The notes under the pieces: model-generated | The model's database searches: none | Seen by the model: only the letters and a program-made list of their open reading frames with translations | Told to the model about the DNA's origin: nothing | Position numbers and translations under genes: made by a program | Part shown: piece after piece, positions 27,681 to 35,136 of the stretch | Layout: the number at the start of each line of letters is the position of its first letter | Position numbering within the stretch: the stretch's first letter is position 1 | Assembly (NCBI RefSeq): GCF_003600685.1 | Contig: NZ_CP032084.1 | Span: 4,898,001-4,962,000 of the forward strand | DNA: 64,000 nt | Source: Achromobacter sp. B7 | GTDB taxonomy: Bacteria; Pseudomonadota; Gammaproteobacteria; Burkholderiales; Burkholderiaceae_B | Direction of reading: 5' to 3'

Positions 27681-28215
27681 AGGCCAGGGCGAAGTCCTCG
27701 GAAAAAATATCCGCCAAGGCATGCCGCAATGCGGCCGCGCGTTCGGTGCCGTAGGCCGCTTCAAAACGGCGCTGCGCATCCTTCCACAAGCGTTTGGATT
27801 CCGCCAGCTTGGCCCGGCCCGCGTCGGTCAGCGCCACCCGGCGGCTGCGGCCATCGCGTTCGTCGCGCGAGGTTTCCACATAGCCGTCGCGCTCCAGCGG
27901 TTTCAGGTTGTGCGCCAGCGCGGACCGGTCCAGCACCAGCGCGCGCGCCAGGTCGGTCATGGACGGGGTGCCGGCACGGGCGATGTGCACCAGGATGGAA
28001 TGCTGCGACACCTTCAAACCGCAAGGCGCCAGCACCGTGTCATACAGCTGCGAGACGCGCCGGGTCGCCTTGCGCAAGGCGGCGCCGTTGCAGACGAGCG
28101 GGTCGGGGATCGGGCCGGAGGTCTGGCCGGGGGTCTGGCCGGGGGTCTGGCCCGGGGCAGCGCCGGGGGTCGGGCCGGAGGTTGGGCCGGACGTGGCGGG
28201 TTCAGCGTCGGACAT
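27667..28215 (-). CDS. MarR family transcriptional regulator with repeat-encoded N-terminus
   Basis: 182 residues. Residues 1 to about 35 are a Ser/Gly/Pro/Thr/Gln low-complexity tail encoded by seven 12-bp units. The MarR fold follows: ALRKATRRVSQLYDTVLAPCGLKVSQHSILVHIARAG, recognition helix MTDLARALVLDRSALAHNLKPLERDGYV, and wing ETSRDERDGRSRRVALTDAGRAKL. MarR proteins repress transport and stress genes and respond to small ligands. It is convergent with EamA and upstream of MATE in the opposite direction; the divergent MATE exporter is a plausible target. Confidence 0.9.
   Translation of the reverse strand: MSDAEPATSGPTSGPTPGAAPGQTPGQTPGQTSGPIPDPLVCNGAALRKATRRVSQLYDTVLAPCGLKVSQHSILVHIARAGTPSMTDLARALVLDRSALAHNLKPLERDGYVETSRDERDGRSRRVALTDAGRAKLAESKRLWKDAQRRFEAAYGTERAAALRHALADIFSEDFALAFSRG
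28109..28192. repeat. 12-bp repeats in the MarR N-terminal coding region
   Basis: Seven units related to GTCTGGCCGGGG, of which two are identical and adjacent (28121-28144). In frame on the minus strand they encode four-residue repeats such as PGQT and SGPT. Confidence 0.8.
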
Positions 28216-28356
28216 GTGCGTGGCAAACGGGCAGGCAAAGTGGATCGGGCAAGCTCAATACGCTACTGCCGGGAACGGCCGGCGTCCAGCGCATTGTTGA
28301 CAGATATTGGCATATGCACGTAAATTTTATCCCACCTCGTGACACGCCGAGGCAGC

Positions 28357-28527
28357 GCCTTTGCCGTGTCTTCGTAGCGCCTTTGGCGTGTCTTTCGTAG
28401 TGCCTTTGCCGTGTCTTCGTAGCGCCTTTGGCGTGTCTTTCGTAGTGCCTTTGCCGTGCCTTTCGTAGTGCCTTTGCCGTGCCTTTCGTAGCGCCTTTTA
28501 CCGTGTCCTCCGTCGTGCCTTTGCAGC
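28357..28527. repeat. 22/23-bp tandem repeat array upstream of the MATE gene
   Basis: About 7.5 head-to-tail copies of GCCTTTGCCGTGTCTTCGTAGC. Units alternate between 22 and 23 bp, and two 45-bp dimers (28357-28401 and 28402-28446) are identical, so the last duplication copied a pair. The array occupies much of the 377-bp gap between the divergent MarR and MATE genes, leaving 65 bp before the MATE ATG. Confidence 0.88.
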
Positions 28528-28592
28528 GCCCCCTTTCGCCCCTTTCGCCCCCTACTCCGCCCTAGCCATCGCCCCCCTTCCAGCCGCCAACC

Positions 28593-29996
28593 ATGTCAGC
28601 GACTCCCCCGCCACGCCCTGCCAACGCGCGCTTGCAAGCGATGCTTCATGCGCCCATTGCCCCCACGCTGGCCCGCCTGGCCTGGCCGAATATCCTGATG
28701 ATGTCGGCCCAGTCCGCCACCGGCCTGATCGAAACCTGGTTCCTGGCGCGGCTGGGCACATCGGTGCTGGCGGGCGTGGCGCTGGTCGTGCCGGTGCTGT
28801 TCCTGATGGGCAACATGTCGCAAGGCGCGATGGGCGGCGGCATCTCGGCCGCCGTGGCGCGCGCGCTGGGCGCAGGGCGCCAGGAAGAGGCCAACCAGTT
28901 GGTGCTGCACGCCGTCGTGCTGAACGCGTTGCTGGGTCTGCTGTTCTGTGTACTGCTGTTGGTCTTCGGCCCGCAACTGTATCGCGCACTGGGCGCGCAG
29001 GGCGAAGCGCTGGACGCGGCGCTGGCGTACTCCAATGTCATCTTTGGCGGCATCATCCTGATGTGGTTGATGAACGCCTTTGCCAGCGTCATACGCGGCA
29101 CCGGCAACATGCTGGTGCCCGGCGCGGTGATCTGCGGCGGCGCGCTGTTGCTGGTGCCCTTGTCGCCCTGCCTGATCTTCGGCTGGGGGCCGTTTCCCGC
29201 GCTGGGCGTGGCGGGTGGCGGCTGGGCGCTGGTCATCTACTACGGCGTGGGCGCGCTGATCCTGGGCGTCTACTGCGCCAGCGGCCGCAACCCCGCGCGG
29301 CTGGTCATCAGCCGACTGCACCTGTCCCTGATGCGCAGCATTCTTAACGTGGGCGCACTGGCCACGTTGAATCCGCTGCTGACAAACGCCCAGGTAGCGC
29401 TGATTGCCGCGTTGGTCGGCGCCTATGCCGGCACGGCGGCGGTGGCCGGCTACGGCATTGCCGTGCGGCTGGAATACCTGCTGATGCCCATCGCGTTCGG
29501 GCTGGGCGCGCCCATGGTGGCGATGGTGGCCTCCAACATCGGCGCGGGGCAGCCCGAGCGCGCCGTGCGCATCGCGTTGACGGGCGGCGCGATGGCTTTC
29601 GTGCTGGCCGAATCCATCGGCCTGGCAGCGGCGTTTTTCCCGGAAGCCTGGCTGCGATTGTTCGGCGCCGAAGACCACATGCTGCAAGCCGGCGCCCTTT
29701 ACCTGCAAACGGTCGGGCCGGTGTATGGATTCTTTGCGTTGGGGTTTTCGATGTACTTTGCCTCGCAGGGCGCGGGCCGGTTGAAGTGGCCGCTGTTGGC
29801 CGGTTGCCTGCGCCTGGTCACCGCCGTGGGCGCGGGCGGCATCGCCCTGCACCTGACGGGGTCACTGACGGTTTTCTTCCTGGTGGCGGCCGTGGCAATG
29901 TGCCTGTACGGGCTGATCATCCTGGTCGCGATCGCGTCAGGCTCGTGGTTTCAGCGCGGCCATCTGCCAAAGGCTCGCCCGCTGGCGGGGTCTTGA
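28593..29996 (+). CDS. MATE family multidrug/metabolite efflux transporter
   Basis: 467 residues with 12 membrane helices in two MatE repeats (LARLAWPNILMMSAQSATGLIETWFLARLGTSVLAGVALVVP; LATLNPLLTNAQVALIAALVGAYAGTAAVAGYGIAVRLEYLLMPIAFGLGAPMVAMVASNIGAGQ). MATE proteins export cationic drugs or metabolites using H+ or Na+ gradients. It is divergent from MarR and its 3' end overlaps the convergent LysR gene by 80 bp. The last C-terminal residues are encoded in that overlap. Confidence 0.93.
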   Translation: MSATPPPRPANARLQAMLHAPIAPTLARLAWPNILMMSAQSATGLIETWFLARLGTSVLAGVALVVPVLFLMGNMSQGAMGGGISAAVARALGAGRQEEANQLVLHAVVLNALLGLLFCVLLLVFGPQLYRALGAQGEALDAALAYSNVIFGGIILMWLMNAFASVIRGTGNMLVPGAVICGGALLLVPLSPCLIFGWGPFPALGVAGGGWALVIYYGVGALILGVYCASGRNPARLVISRLHLSLMRSILNVGALATLNPLLTNAQVALIAALVGAYAGTAAVAGYGIAVRLEYLLMPIAFGLGAPMVAMVASNIGAGQPERAVRIALTGGAMAFVLAESIGLAAAFFPEAWLRLFGAEDHMLQAGALYLQTVGPVYGFFALGFSMYFASQGAGRLKWPLLAGCLRLVTAVGAGGIALHLTGSLTVFFLVAAVAMCLYGLIILVAIASGSWFQRGHLPKARPLAGS

Positions 29997-30879
29997 CGGG
30001 CGCGTTGCGCAACGCGTAGGACACCAGCGCATCCGCGTATGCCGGCAGGGTGTCGCGCACGCACAGCACCAGATCGCGCGTGGCCCAGTCGTCCGCCAGC
30101 GCCACGCGTTGCACGCCGGCCGTCCTGCCCAGGCGCACGGCGGCGGCCCGCGGCACGATGGCAATGCCCACGCCCCGCCCCACCATCTTGCACACGTCGT
30201 CAACGCCGCGCAGGCGCACGCGGTACGACAGCATCTTGCCGCCACGGCGCGCGTGATGCGCCAAATGTTCTTGCAGCGCGCTGCCTTCAATCAGCCCCAC
30301 GAAATCCGCGTCAGCCACCTCGGCCAGCGTGACCGAACGCCGGTTCGCCAGCGCATGGCCGCGCGGCACCACCAGGGTCAGCGGATCGTGGCGGAAGACG
30401 CGCGTGTGCAGGCCCTGCAAGTCAGCCGAATCGGCCAGCACGCCGATGTCGCAAGCGCCCGCGCGCAGCGCATCGGCAATTTCCACGCTGGTGCGTTCTT
30501 GCAGGTCCACCGAGACACGCGGATGGTCGCGCAGAAAATCGCCCAGTACCGGCGGCAGGTGCTCGGTAAGCGCCGTGGTGTTGCACAGCACGCGCACGTG
30601 CCCTTTCAGGCCCTGGCCGTAGTGGTCAAGTTCGCCCCGCATGCGGTCGATTTGCCCCAGCACGACACGCGCGTGATGCGCCAGCGTGCGTCCGGCGGGC
30701 GTGGACTCGACCCCGCGATGCGCGCGCAGCAACAGGGCGACGCCCAACGTGCCTTCCATGCCACGAATGCGCTCGCTGGCCGACGCCAGCGTCATATGCG
30801 TACGCTGCGCGCCGGCGGTAATGGAGCCGGTTTCGTATACGTTCAGGAATAGACGAAGGTCGGTCAGGTCGAATCGCAT
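29917..30879 (-). CDS. LysR family transcriptional regulator
   Basis: 320 residues. HTH: FDLTDLRLFLNVYETGSITAGAQRTHMTLASASERIRGMEGTLGVALLLRAHRGVESTPAG, then a LysR effector domain (GHVRVLCNTTALTEHLPPVLGDFLRDHPRVSVDL). The C-terminus (about 27 residues) is encoded inside the end of the MATE gene. It is divergent from the TauE/SafE gene across a 350-bp region with a palindrome at 30902, and so is a likely regulator of it. Confidence 0.92.
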   Translation of the reverse strand: MRFDLTDLRLFLNVYETGSITAGAQRTHMTLASASERIRGMEGTLGVALLLRAHRGVESTPAGRTLAHHARVVLGQIDRMRGELDHYGQGLKGHVRVLCNTTALTEHLPPVLGDFLRDHPRVSVDLQERTSVEIADALRAGACDIGVLADSADLQGLHTRVFRHDPLTLVVPRGHALANRRSVTLAEVADADFVGLIEGSALQEHLAHHARRGGKMLSYRVRLRGVDDVCKMVGRGVGIAIVPRAAAVRLGRTAGVQRVALADDWATRDLVLCVRDTLPAYADALVSYALRNAPVKTPPAGEPLADGRAETTSLTRSRPG

Positions 30880-30901
30880 TCGGGCAGCGTAGCACGCACT
30901 G

Positions 30902-30920
30902 CCTATGGTGCAGCCATAGG
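30902..30920. promoter_or_regulatory. Palindrome CCTATGG-N5-CCATAGG upstream of the LysR gene
   Basis: A perfect 7-5-7 inverted repeat 23 bp before the LysR start, with a further partial copy (GGCTATGC) right after. A good candidate for an autoregulatory LysR site; the classic T-N11-A pattern does not fit exactly. Confidence 0.55.
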
Positions 30921-31029
30921 AAGGCTATGCAATTTCCCGATCGCGTGGCGGTACGTGGCGGCGCAAAATCGAAGCCTGCTTACCTGCGCCACTTACGCTG
31001 CCTTCGACTCCAATGCCGACCGTTACACC

Positions 31030-31236
31030 ATGACTTCCCGCCTTATCAATCGCCTCGTTCCAGCGTCCCCGCCCGCGCGTCTTTTTTCGGCTGATCGGAG
31101 GCTGGGCATCAGGGCCAGCCATGGCCATGGCCATGGCCATAGCCATAGCCACAGTCATAGCCACAGTCATAGCCATAGCCATAGCCACAGGCATAGGACC
31201 AGCCATAGCCTGGACGCCAACGGAGTAACGCCATGA
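31030..31236 (+). CDS. Candidate small His-rich protein overlapping tauE start
   Basis: An open frame of 68 codons from ATG 31030, ending TGA 31234-31236, so its stop overlaps the TauE/SafE ATG (ATGA). The last third is an alternating His-Gly/His-Ser tract encoded by 16 hexamers. His-rich tracts of this kind bind Ni, Co or Zn in known proteins. The first 29 residues show no signal or domain. It may be real (translational coupling to the transporter) or only a by-product of hexamer repeats; a GGAG site also serves the TauE start directly. Confidence 0.25.
   Translation: MTSRLINRLVPASPPARLFSADRRLGIRASHGHGHGHSHSHSHSHSHSHSHSHRHRTSHSLDANGVTP
31117..31212. repeat. Hexanucleotide repeat (AGCCAT-like, 16 units)
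   Basis: Sixteen consecutive 6-bp units, mostly AGCCAT, GGCCAT, AGCCAC and AGTCAT, end 20 bp before the TauE/SafE start codon. Such arrays mutate by slippage and could alter promoter or leader spacing. Confidence 0.88.
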
Positions 31237-32003
31237 CCCCCGCCGATCTGGTGCCCGGCGGCACCCCGGCGATGCTGACCGCCGTCATCGCGGTGTTCGT
31301 CCTGGCCGGCGTGGTGAAGGGCGTCGTGGGCTTGGGCCTGCCCACCATTTCGATGGCGATGCTGGCATTGGTGATGGCGCCCGCGCAGGCGGCCGCCTTG
31401 CTGATCGTGCCGTCGCTGGTCACCAATCTCTGGCAAGCGCGCCCCTGGCCCACACTGCCGCACAGCTTGCGCCGCATCGGCGCCATGCAGGTCGGCATCT
31501 GCGTGGGTACAGTGGCCGGCTCGCTGTGGCTGGGCGCGCCCACCGGGCAGTGGGCCGGCGTCGCCCTGGGACTGGCGCTGATCGCCTATGCCGCGTGGGG
31601 CCTGTTCGGCACGCCGCCCAGCGTGCCACGCCGCCACGAGCACGCGCTGGGCGCGTTGGTGGGCGCGGTGACCGGCGTCATCACGGCGGCTACCGGCGTG
31701 TTCGTCATCCCGGCCGTGCCGTTCCTGCAAGCGTTGAACCTGGGCAAGGACGGGCTGATCCAGGCCATGGGCATCTCTTTCACGGTGTCCACCGTGGCGT
31801 TGGCGCTTGGCCTGTGGATCAACGGCGGCTACAGCCCGAACGCGGCCGGGTCGTCGGTAATGATGCTGTTGCCCGCGCTGGCGGGCATGGCGCTGGGGCA
31901 GTGGCTGCGCAACAAGCTGTCGGCGCGGATGTTCAAGCTGTGCTTCATGATCAGCCTTGCCGTGCTGGGCGCCTGGCAGGTTGCGCGCGGCTGGGGCGGA
32001 TGA
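31233..32003 (+). CDS. TauE/SafE family membrane permease
   Basis: 256 residues with about eight membrane helices in two TauE repeats. The first motif is VFVLAGVVKGVVGLGLPTISMAML, the second ALVGAVTGVITAATGVFVIPAVPFLQALNLGKDGLIQAMGISFTVSTVAL. The family is implicated in export of sulfite, sulfoacetate or other organosulfur anions. A GGAG site lies 8 bases upstream of the ATG. Divergent from a LysR gene, which suggests sulfur-source control (inference). Confidence 0.92.
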   Translation: MTPADLVPGGTPAMLTAVIAVFVLAGVVKGVVGLGLPTISMAMLALVMAPAQAAALLIVPSLVTNLWQARPWPTLPHSLRRIGAMQVGICVGTVAGSLWLGAPTGQWAGVALGLALIAYAAWGLFGTPPSVPRRHEHALGALVGAVTGVITAATGVFVIPAVPFLQALNLGKDGLIQAMGISFTVSTVALALGLWINGGYSPNAAGSSVMMLLPALAGMALGQWLRNKLSARMFKLCFMISLAVLGAWQVARGWGG

Positions 32004-32052
32004 CGGGTACGCGAACGGGCGGGCAATCAAATCCGCCTTGCCGCCGCAGCGC

Positions 32053-32874
32053 TCATGCGGCCAGACGCCGTTCGTCGACAAAGCCGATGGACACCGACAT
32101 CTCGCGCCATCGCGCCAATTCCTGCTGCACCGACTGGATCTTGCCGCGCGCCTGATCGAAGGCGTCGCGGCCCAGGAACAGGTGCAGCGGCGCGTATTGC
32201 GCGTGCGCCGCCTGGATCAGCGCCTGCGCGGCCTTGGCCACGTCGCCACCCTCTTGCGCGTGCGCCCCACGCGCGGCACGTTCCGGCGAACCGCCGCCGT
32301 CTTGCGGCGAGCCCGCCCGCATCGCGCCCGGGTACACCAGCGACACGCGCACGCCCCACGCGGCAGCCTCGGCGGCCAGCGCCTCGGTCAGGCCACATAC
32401 CGCGAACTTCGCCGCGCTGTATGCGCCCCATTCGGCATGGCCACCATCAAAGCCCAGAATCGACGACACGTTGATAATGTGGCCGCCTGCCTGCGCCCGC
32501 ATGCGCGGCAGCACGGCGCGTATCACGTTCAGCGTGCCGAAGACGTTGATGTCGAAGGCGGCCCGCACCTGCGCATCGGACAGCTCGGCCAACGACCCCG
32601 GGCAGGCCGCCCGCGCATTGTTCACCACCACATCAACGCGGCCAAACGCGGCCACCGTCGCGTCCACCGCGCGGCGCACATTGCGATCGTTGGCCAGATC
32701 CACGGTCAACGGCAGGAACTGGCCCTCAAGCTTGGCCCCGACCGCATCCAACAACGCATCGCCATCGCGCGACGTTGCCGCCACCTTGTGACCTTGGCCC
32801 AGCAGCATCTTCACCAACACCAGGCCCAAGCCCGTGGATGCGCCCGTCACCAGCCAGATTTTTTCGGAGTTCAT
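32053..32874 (-). CDS. SDR family oxidoreductase with NNAR variant
   Basis: 273 residues. Cofactor motif WLVTGASTGLGLVLVK, acidic VDLAND, catalytic Ser in INVSSILGFDG and Tyr-x3-Lys in YSAAKFAV are intact. The structural motif NNAG is NNAR (residues 85-88), an unusual change of a nearly invariant Gly. The substrate is unknown; the sequence is typical of classical SDRs annotated as 'oxidoreductase'. Start at 32874; longer in-frame starts enter repeat DNA and are rejected. A tail-to-tail neighbour of TauE/SafE. Confidence 0.92.
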   Translation of the reverse strand: MNSEKIWLVTGASTGLGLVLVKMLLGQGHKVAATSRDGDALLDAVGAKLEGQFLPLTVDLANDRNVRRAVDATVAAFGRVDVVVNNARAACPGSLAELSDAQVRAAFDINVFGTLNVIRAVLPRMRAQAGGHIINVSSILGFDGGHAEWGAYSAAKFAVCGLTEALAAEAAAWGVRVSLVYPGAMRAGSPQDGGGSPERAARGAHAQEGGDVAKAAQALIQAAHAQYAPLHLFLGRDAFDQARGKIQSVQQELARWREMSVSIGFVDERRLAA

Positions 32875-33206
32875 GCGATTTTCTTCCCTTGCTTGCGTGC
32901 TTGCTTGCGTGCTTGCGGCCCCCGGCAAGATGCCTGGCGGCCGGCTCCGAGCGCCGCGCTTTCCGTGAAAAGCACCGCCCCTGAGCCTGAAGAGAATGTT
33001 AGAAATCGAGCGCCCGTGCGTACAGGCTCGTTCTTGCGTGAAACCTGCCTATTTCTACGTTGATGACCTGTCCGGCCGCATCGGGCGGCCTGCGCCCTGT
33101 GACATCGCCTTCCGCTCGCCGCGCCCGGCTCGCTGCGCTTGCAGCAGCCCCAGGAAGGCCCGGTCTGGGCATCCCGACGCGGAATGTCGGATAATTCGGG
33201 TGTTTC
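32875..33206. other. Intergenic region, divergent SDR / hypothetical gene
   Basis: Holds 2.4 copies of the 12-bp unit CTTGCTTGCGTG (32888-32917) right behind the SDR start. The rest is GC-rich with no supported gene; an in-frame extension of the hypothetical protein at 33269 runs through it but is interrupted in function by the hairpin at 33207. ATAATT near 33191 could be a -10 element. Confidence 0.45.
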
Positions 33207-33231
33207 CCGCCGCTGCATGCGGCGGATTTTT
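33207..33231 (+). terminator. Leader hairpin with T-run before the 33269 gene
   Basis: CCGCCGC pairs with GCGGCGG around TGCAT, followed by ATTTTT. It looks like an intrinsic terminator but lies only 38 bp upstream of a start codon, on its strand, with no gene to end. An attenuator or leader element is possible. Confidence 0.6.
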
Positions 33232-33268
33232 GTGGGCGCGCGTCGCCCGCCAGCATTCGGAGTCAACT

Positions 33269-33601
33269 ATGCATCGCGGTATTCAGGCGATTGAACAATT
33301 CATGGAATCCATCGGCCTGACCTGGCGCCCCGGCTCGACAGAAAGCGCCGAGCTGCGCGTCAGCTACCGCATTGGCAACACGCGTCCGCTGGGCATCGAC
33401 CGCACGCTGGTTGAATTCCACTGCGACGCCAAGCGCCCCAAAGTCTGGGTGCCCGAGTTCTCGCGCACCAGCTTTCACCAATGGTTTGAAGTGCCGTTTC
33501 AGGAATTCGAGTTCACCCCCGGTGGCTCGATGCTGAAGATCAAAGCCCCCGCCCGCGGCAACGCGCCCCCGTACAGCGTGGGTATCAAGCCGCTGGCTTG
33601 A
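33269..33601 (+). CDS. Conserved-type hypothetical protein, 110 residues
   Basis: ATG 33269 has a GGAG ribosome site 5 bases upstream. The product (MHRGIQAIEQFMESIG...) has no signal peptide and no membrane segment. It contains YRIGNTRPLGIDRTLVEFHCDAKRPKVWVPEFSRTSFHQWFEVPFQEFEF, a mixed alpha-beta composition rich in aromatic residues. I do not recognise the family. It is a single-gene unit: a leader hairpin upstream and a strong terminator downstream. Codon use matches its neighbours. Confidence 0.75.
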   Translation: MHRGIQAIEQFMESIGLTWRPGSTESAELRVSYRIGNTRPLGIDRTLVEFHCDAKRPKVWVPEFSRTSFHQWFEVPFQEFEFTPGGSMLKIKAPARGNAPPYSVGIKPLA

Positions 33602-33640
33602 TGGCATAACGTCCCTGCCTGCGGTAAGCGGCCAGGCTAG

Positions 33641-33683
33641 CGGGCCAGATTTGACTCGACCGGGTCAAATCTGGCCCGTTTTT
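33641..33683 (+). terminator. Strong intrinsic terminator
   Basis: CGGGCCAGATTTGAC pairs perfectly with GTCAAATCTGGCCCG around an 8-base loop, followed by TTTTTATT. Ends transcription of the 33269 gene. Confidence 0.95.
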
Positions 33684-33777
33684 ATTGTGGACCTTCTTGC
33701 GTTTCTAACGCGATTGGGCTGACAGGTACCGCAGCGACCTTGCCAGCCCAAAAGGGAAGCGGTGGGCGCCATTGTGA

Positions 33778-33927
33778 GCGCCCGCAAAAATCCTCTGGTC
33801 GGTCTTGATAGGGATCCCGGAAAGCCTCGCCGAATTCATCGAATACAACGTGCCCTACACCTCGTTCCCCAAAGAGATCGACGAACTCTGCGGCTTTGCC
33901 GAGCCCGTCAAACCCGCTTGTACATGA
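33778..33927 (+). pseudogene. Possible C-terminal gene remnant
   Basis: An open frame of 49 codons with strong coding-type third positions reads ...ILWSVLIGIPESLAEFIEY, then NVPYTSFPKEIDELCGFAEP, ending ACT-stop. There is no start or ribosome site; the frame is closed upstream by TGA at 33775. The composition (ESLAEF, YTSFPKEIDEL) resembles a real protein end rather than a shadow. Its last 20 bases overlap the GNAT 3' end. I do not recognise the family. It could be debris of a deleted gene. Confidence 0.35.
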
Positions 33928-34486
33928 TCGTTGTCGCGTCCAGCTTGCCCGGATCGTGCGGGTCGCGGCTGAAGCCGGGGATCTGGCCTACCGTGGCGTA
34001 GCCTAGCGATGTGTATAGCGGTTCGGCGTTGTCGCCGCTGCGGGTGTCCAGGGTAAGCAGGGTGCGGCCCAGGTGGATGGCGTGGGCTTCCGCGGCTCGC
34101 ATCAGGTCGCGGGCGATGCCGCGGCGGCGGAAGTCGGGGTGGACCAGCAGTTTGCGGATCTCGGCGCGGTGCGGTTGGTTGGGCGGGGTGTCGGTATCCA
34201 GTTGCACCGATCCGGCGATGCGGCCGTTCTGGCGGGCGACCCACAGCGACAGACGGCCGCCTTCTACCGCCGGCAGCACCTTGTTGCGCCAGAATGCTTG
34301 GGCGTCGTCGGTGGAATACGGCAGGACGAAGCTGACGCTGGCGCCGCCGTGCACGCAGGCATGCAGCACGTCGCCCAGCTCGTTCAGGCAGGCGCGGGCG
34401 GCGTCAGCCGTCAACAGGGTTACGTCGGTATTGGCGCGGTCTAGTGTCATGGGTGGCATGGGTGTCATGGGTGGCATGGACTTCAT
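33908..34486 (-). CDS. GNAT family N-acetyltransferase
   Basis: About 192 residues. GNAT elements: LSLWVARQNGRIAGSVQL (beta 4), AEIRKLLVHPDFRRRGIARDLMRAAEAHA with the acetyl-CoA-binding pyrophosphate loop RRRGIA, and LYTSLGYATVGQIPGF. The N-terminus is a Met/Pro repeat (MPPMTPMPPMT) caused by a duplicated 18-bp segment, leaving five possible ATG starts; 34486 is the first after the upstream stop. It follows the XRE-cupin gene by 7 bases, an operon. Substrate unknown. Confidence 0.9.
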   Translation of the reverse strand: MKSMPPMTPMPPMTLDRANTDVTLLTADAARACLNELGDVLHACVHGGASVSFVLPYSTDDAQAFWRNKVLPAVEGGRLSLWVARQNGRIAGSVQLDTDTPPNQPHRAEIRKLLVHPDFRRRGIARDLMRAAEAHAIHLGRTLLTLDTRSGDNAEPLYTSLGYATVGQIPGFSRDPHDPGKLDATTIMYKRV

Positions 34487-34493
34487 GGTGGGC

Positions 34494-35063
34494 TCAGACG
34501 ATGAACAACAGGTAGCGGGCACCGCGTTGCGGCGGGGTCACGAACAGGCTGGCGCCGAACAGTTGGTAGCGCAGGCAGTCGCCCGGCGCCAACGTGTACG
34601 TTTGCCCGTCGACGGTGATGGCCAGTTCGCCCTCCAGCATCAACAGGTGGTGCTCCAGACCTGGCCGGGGCGATTGGTCGTAGGCGATGCGGGCGCCGGG
34701 CGCCAGTTCGCAGGCCAGCACTTCGCCGGCCAGTTGCTGCGCGGGCGGGGACACCGAGCGCCGGCGAAATCCCGCGCTGTCGTCCACCCACACCGCCTGG
34801 GCGCTTTCTGGGACGAGCGGCGCGAAGTCGTCTTCCACCATCATCATCAGGCGCGACATGGTCATGCCGTGCGCGGCGCACAGCTTGCCCAGCACAGACG
34901 CCGTGGGGCTGACCTCGGCGTTTTCCAGGCGTGAGAGCGTGGCGCGGCTGACGCCCGCCAGGCCGGCAAGCTCGTCCAGCGACCAGCCGCGTTCCTGCCT
35001 CAGTGCGCGCAGCCGGTGGGCGATGCGGCGGTCCAAATCAAGATCGTTGCTTGCATTTTCCAT
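34494..35063 (-). CDS. XRE family regulator with C-terminal cupin
   Basis: 189 residues. HTH_XRE: IAHRLRALRQERGWSLDELAGLAGVSRATLSRLENAEVSPTASVLGKLCAAHGM. The C-terminal cupin reads GARIAYDQSPRPGLEHHLLMLEGELAITVDGQTYTLAPGDCLRYQLFG. This is the PuuR/SutR-like fusion that senses small metabolites. It is the first gene of an operon with the GNAT enzyme. A near-perfect palindrome overlaps its own start codon, which suggests autoregulation. Confidence 0.93.
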   Translation of the reverse strand: MENASNDLDLDRRIAHRLRALRQERGWSLDELAGLAGVSRATLSRLENAEVSPTASVLGKLCAAHGMTMSRLMMMVEDDFAPLVPESAQAVWVDDSAGFRRRSVSPPAQQLAGEVLACELAPGARIAYDQSPRPGLEHHLLMLEGELAITVDGQTYTLAPGDCLRYQLFGASLFVTPPQRGARYLLFIV

Positions 35064-35085
35064 ATCCGGGAATTTATCCCAGATA
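35063..35085. promoter_or_regulatory. Operator candidate at the XRE-cupin start
   Basis: TATCCGGGA and TCCCAGATA are inverted arms with one mismatch, separated by ATTTA. The element touches the XRE start codon, an ideal place for repression, and lies 52 bp upstream of the divergent phospholipase-D-like gene. Confidence 0.55.
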
Positions 35086-35136
35086 CGGAAACACCACAAG
35101 GCGCCGAGCGCGTGAGGAAATTCGGCACAATACGGC

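Noticed and set aside
28357..28527. Possible CRISPR array
   Set aside because: Units of 22/23 bp abut without unique spacers and no cas gene is near; it is a simple tandem repeat. The same holds for the arrays at 37683, 36728 and 20848.
30925..31206. Met/Ala/Val-rich frame on the minus strand over the hexamer repeat
   Set aside because: It is a direct translation of the repeat with no start context or domain.
32996..33268. N-terminal extension of the 33269 hypothetical protein
   Set aside because: It would translate through a terminator-like hairpin and has poor composition; ATG 33269 has its own GGAG site.
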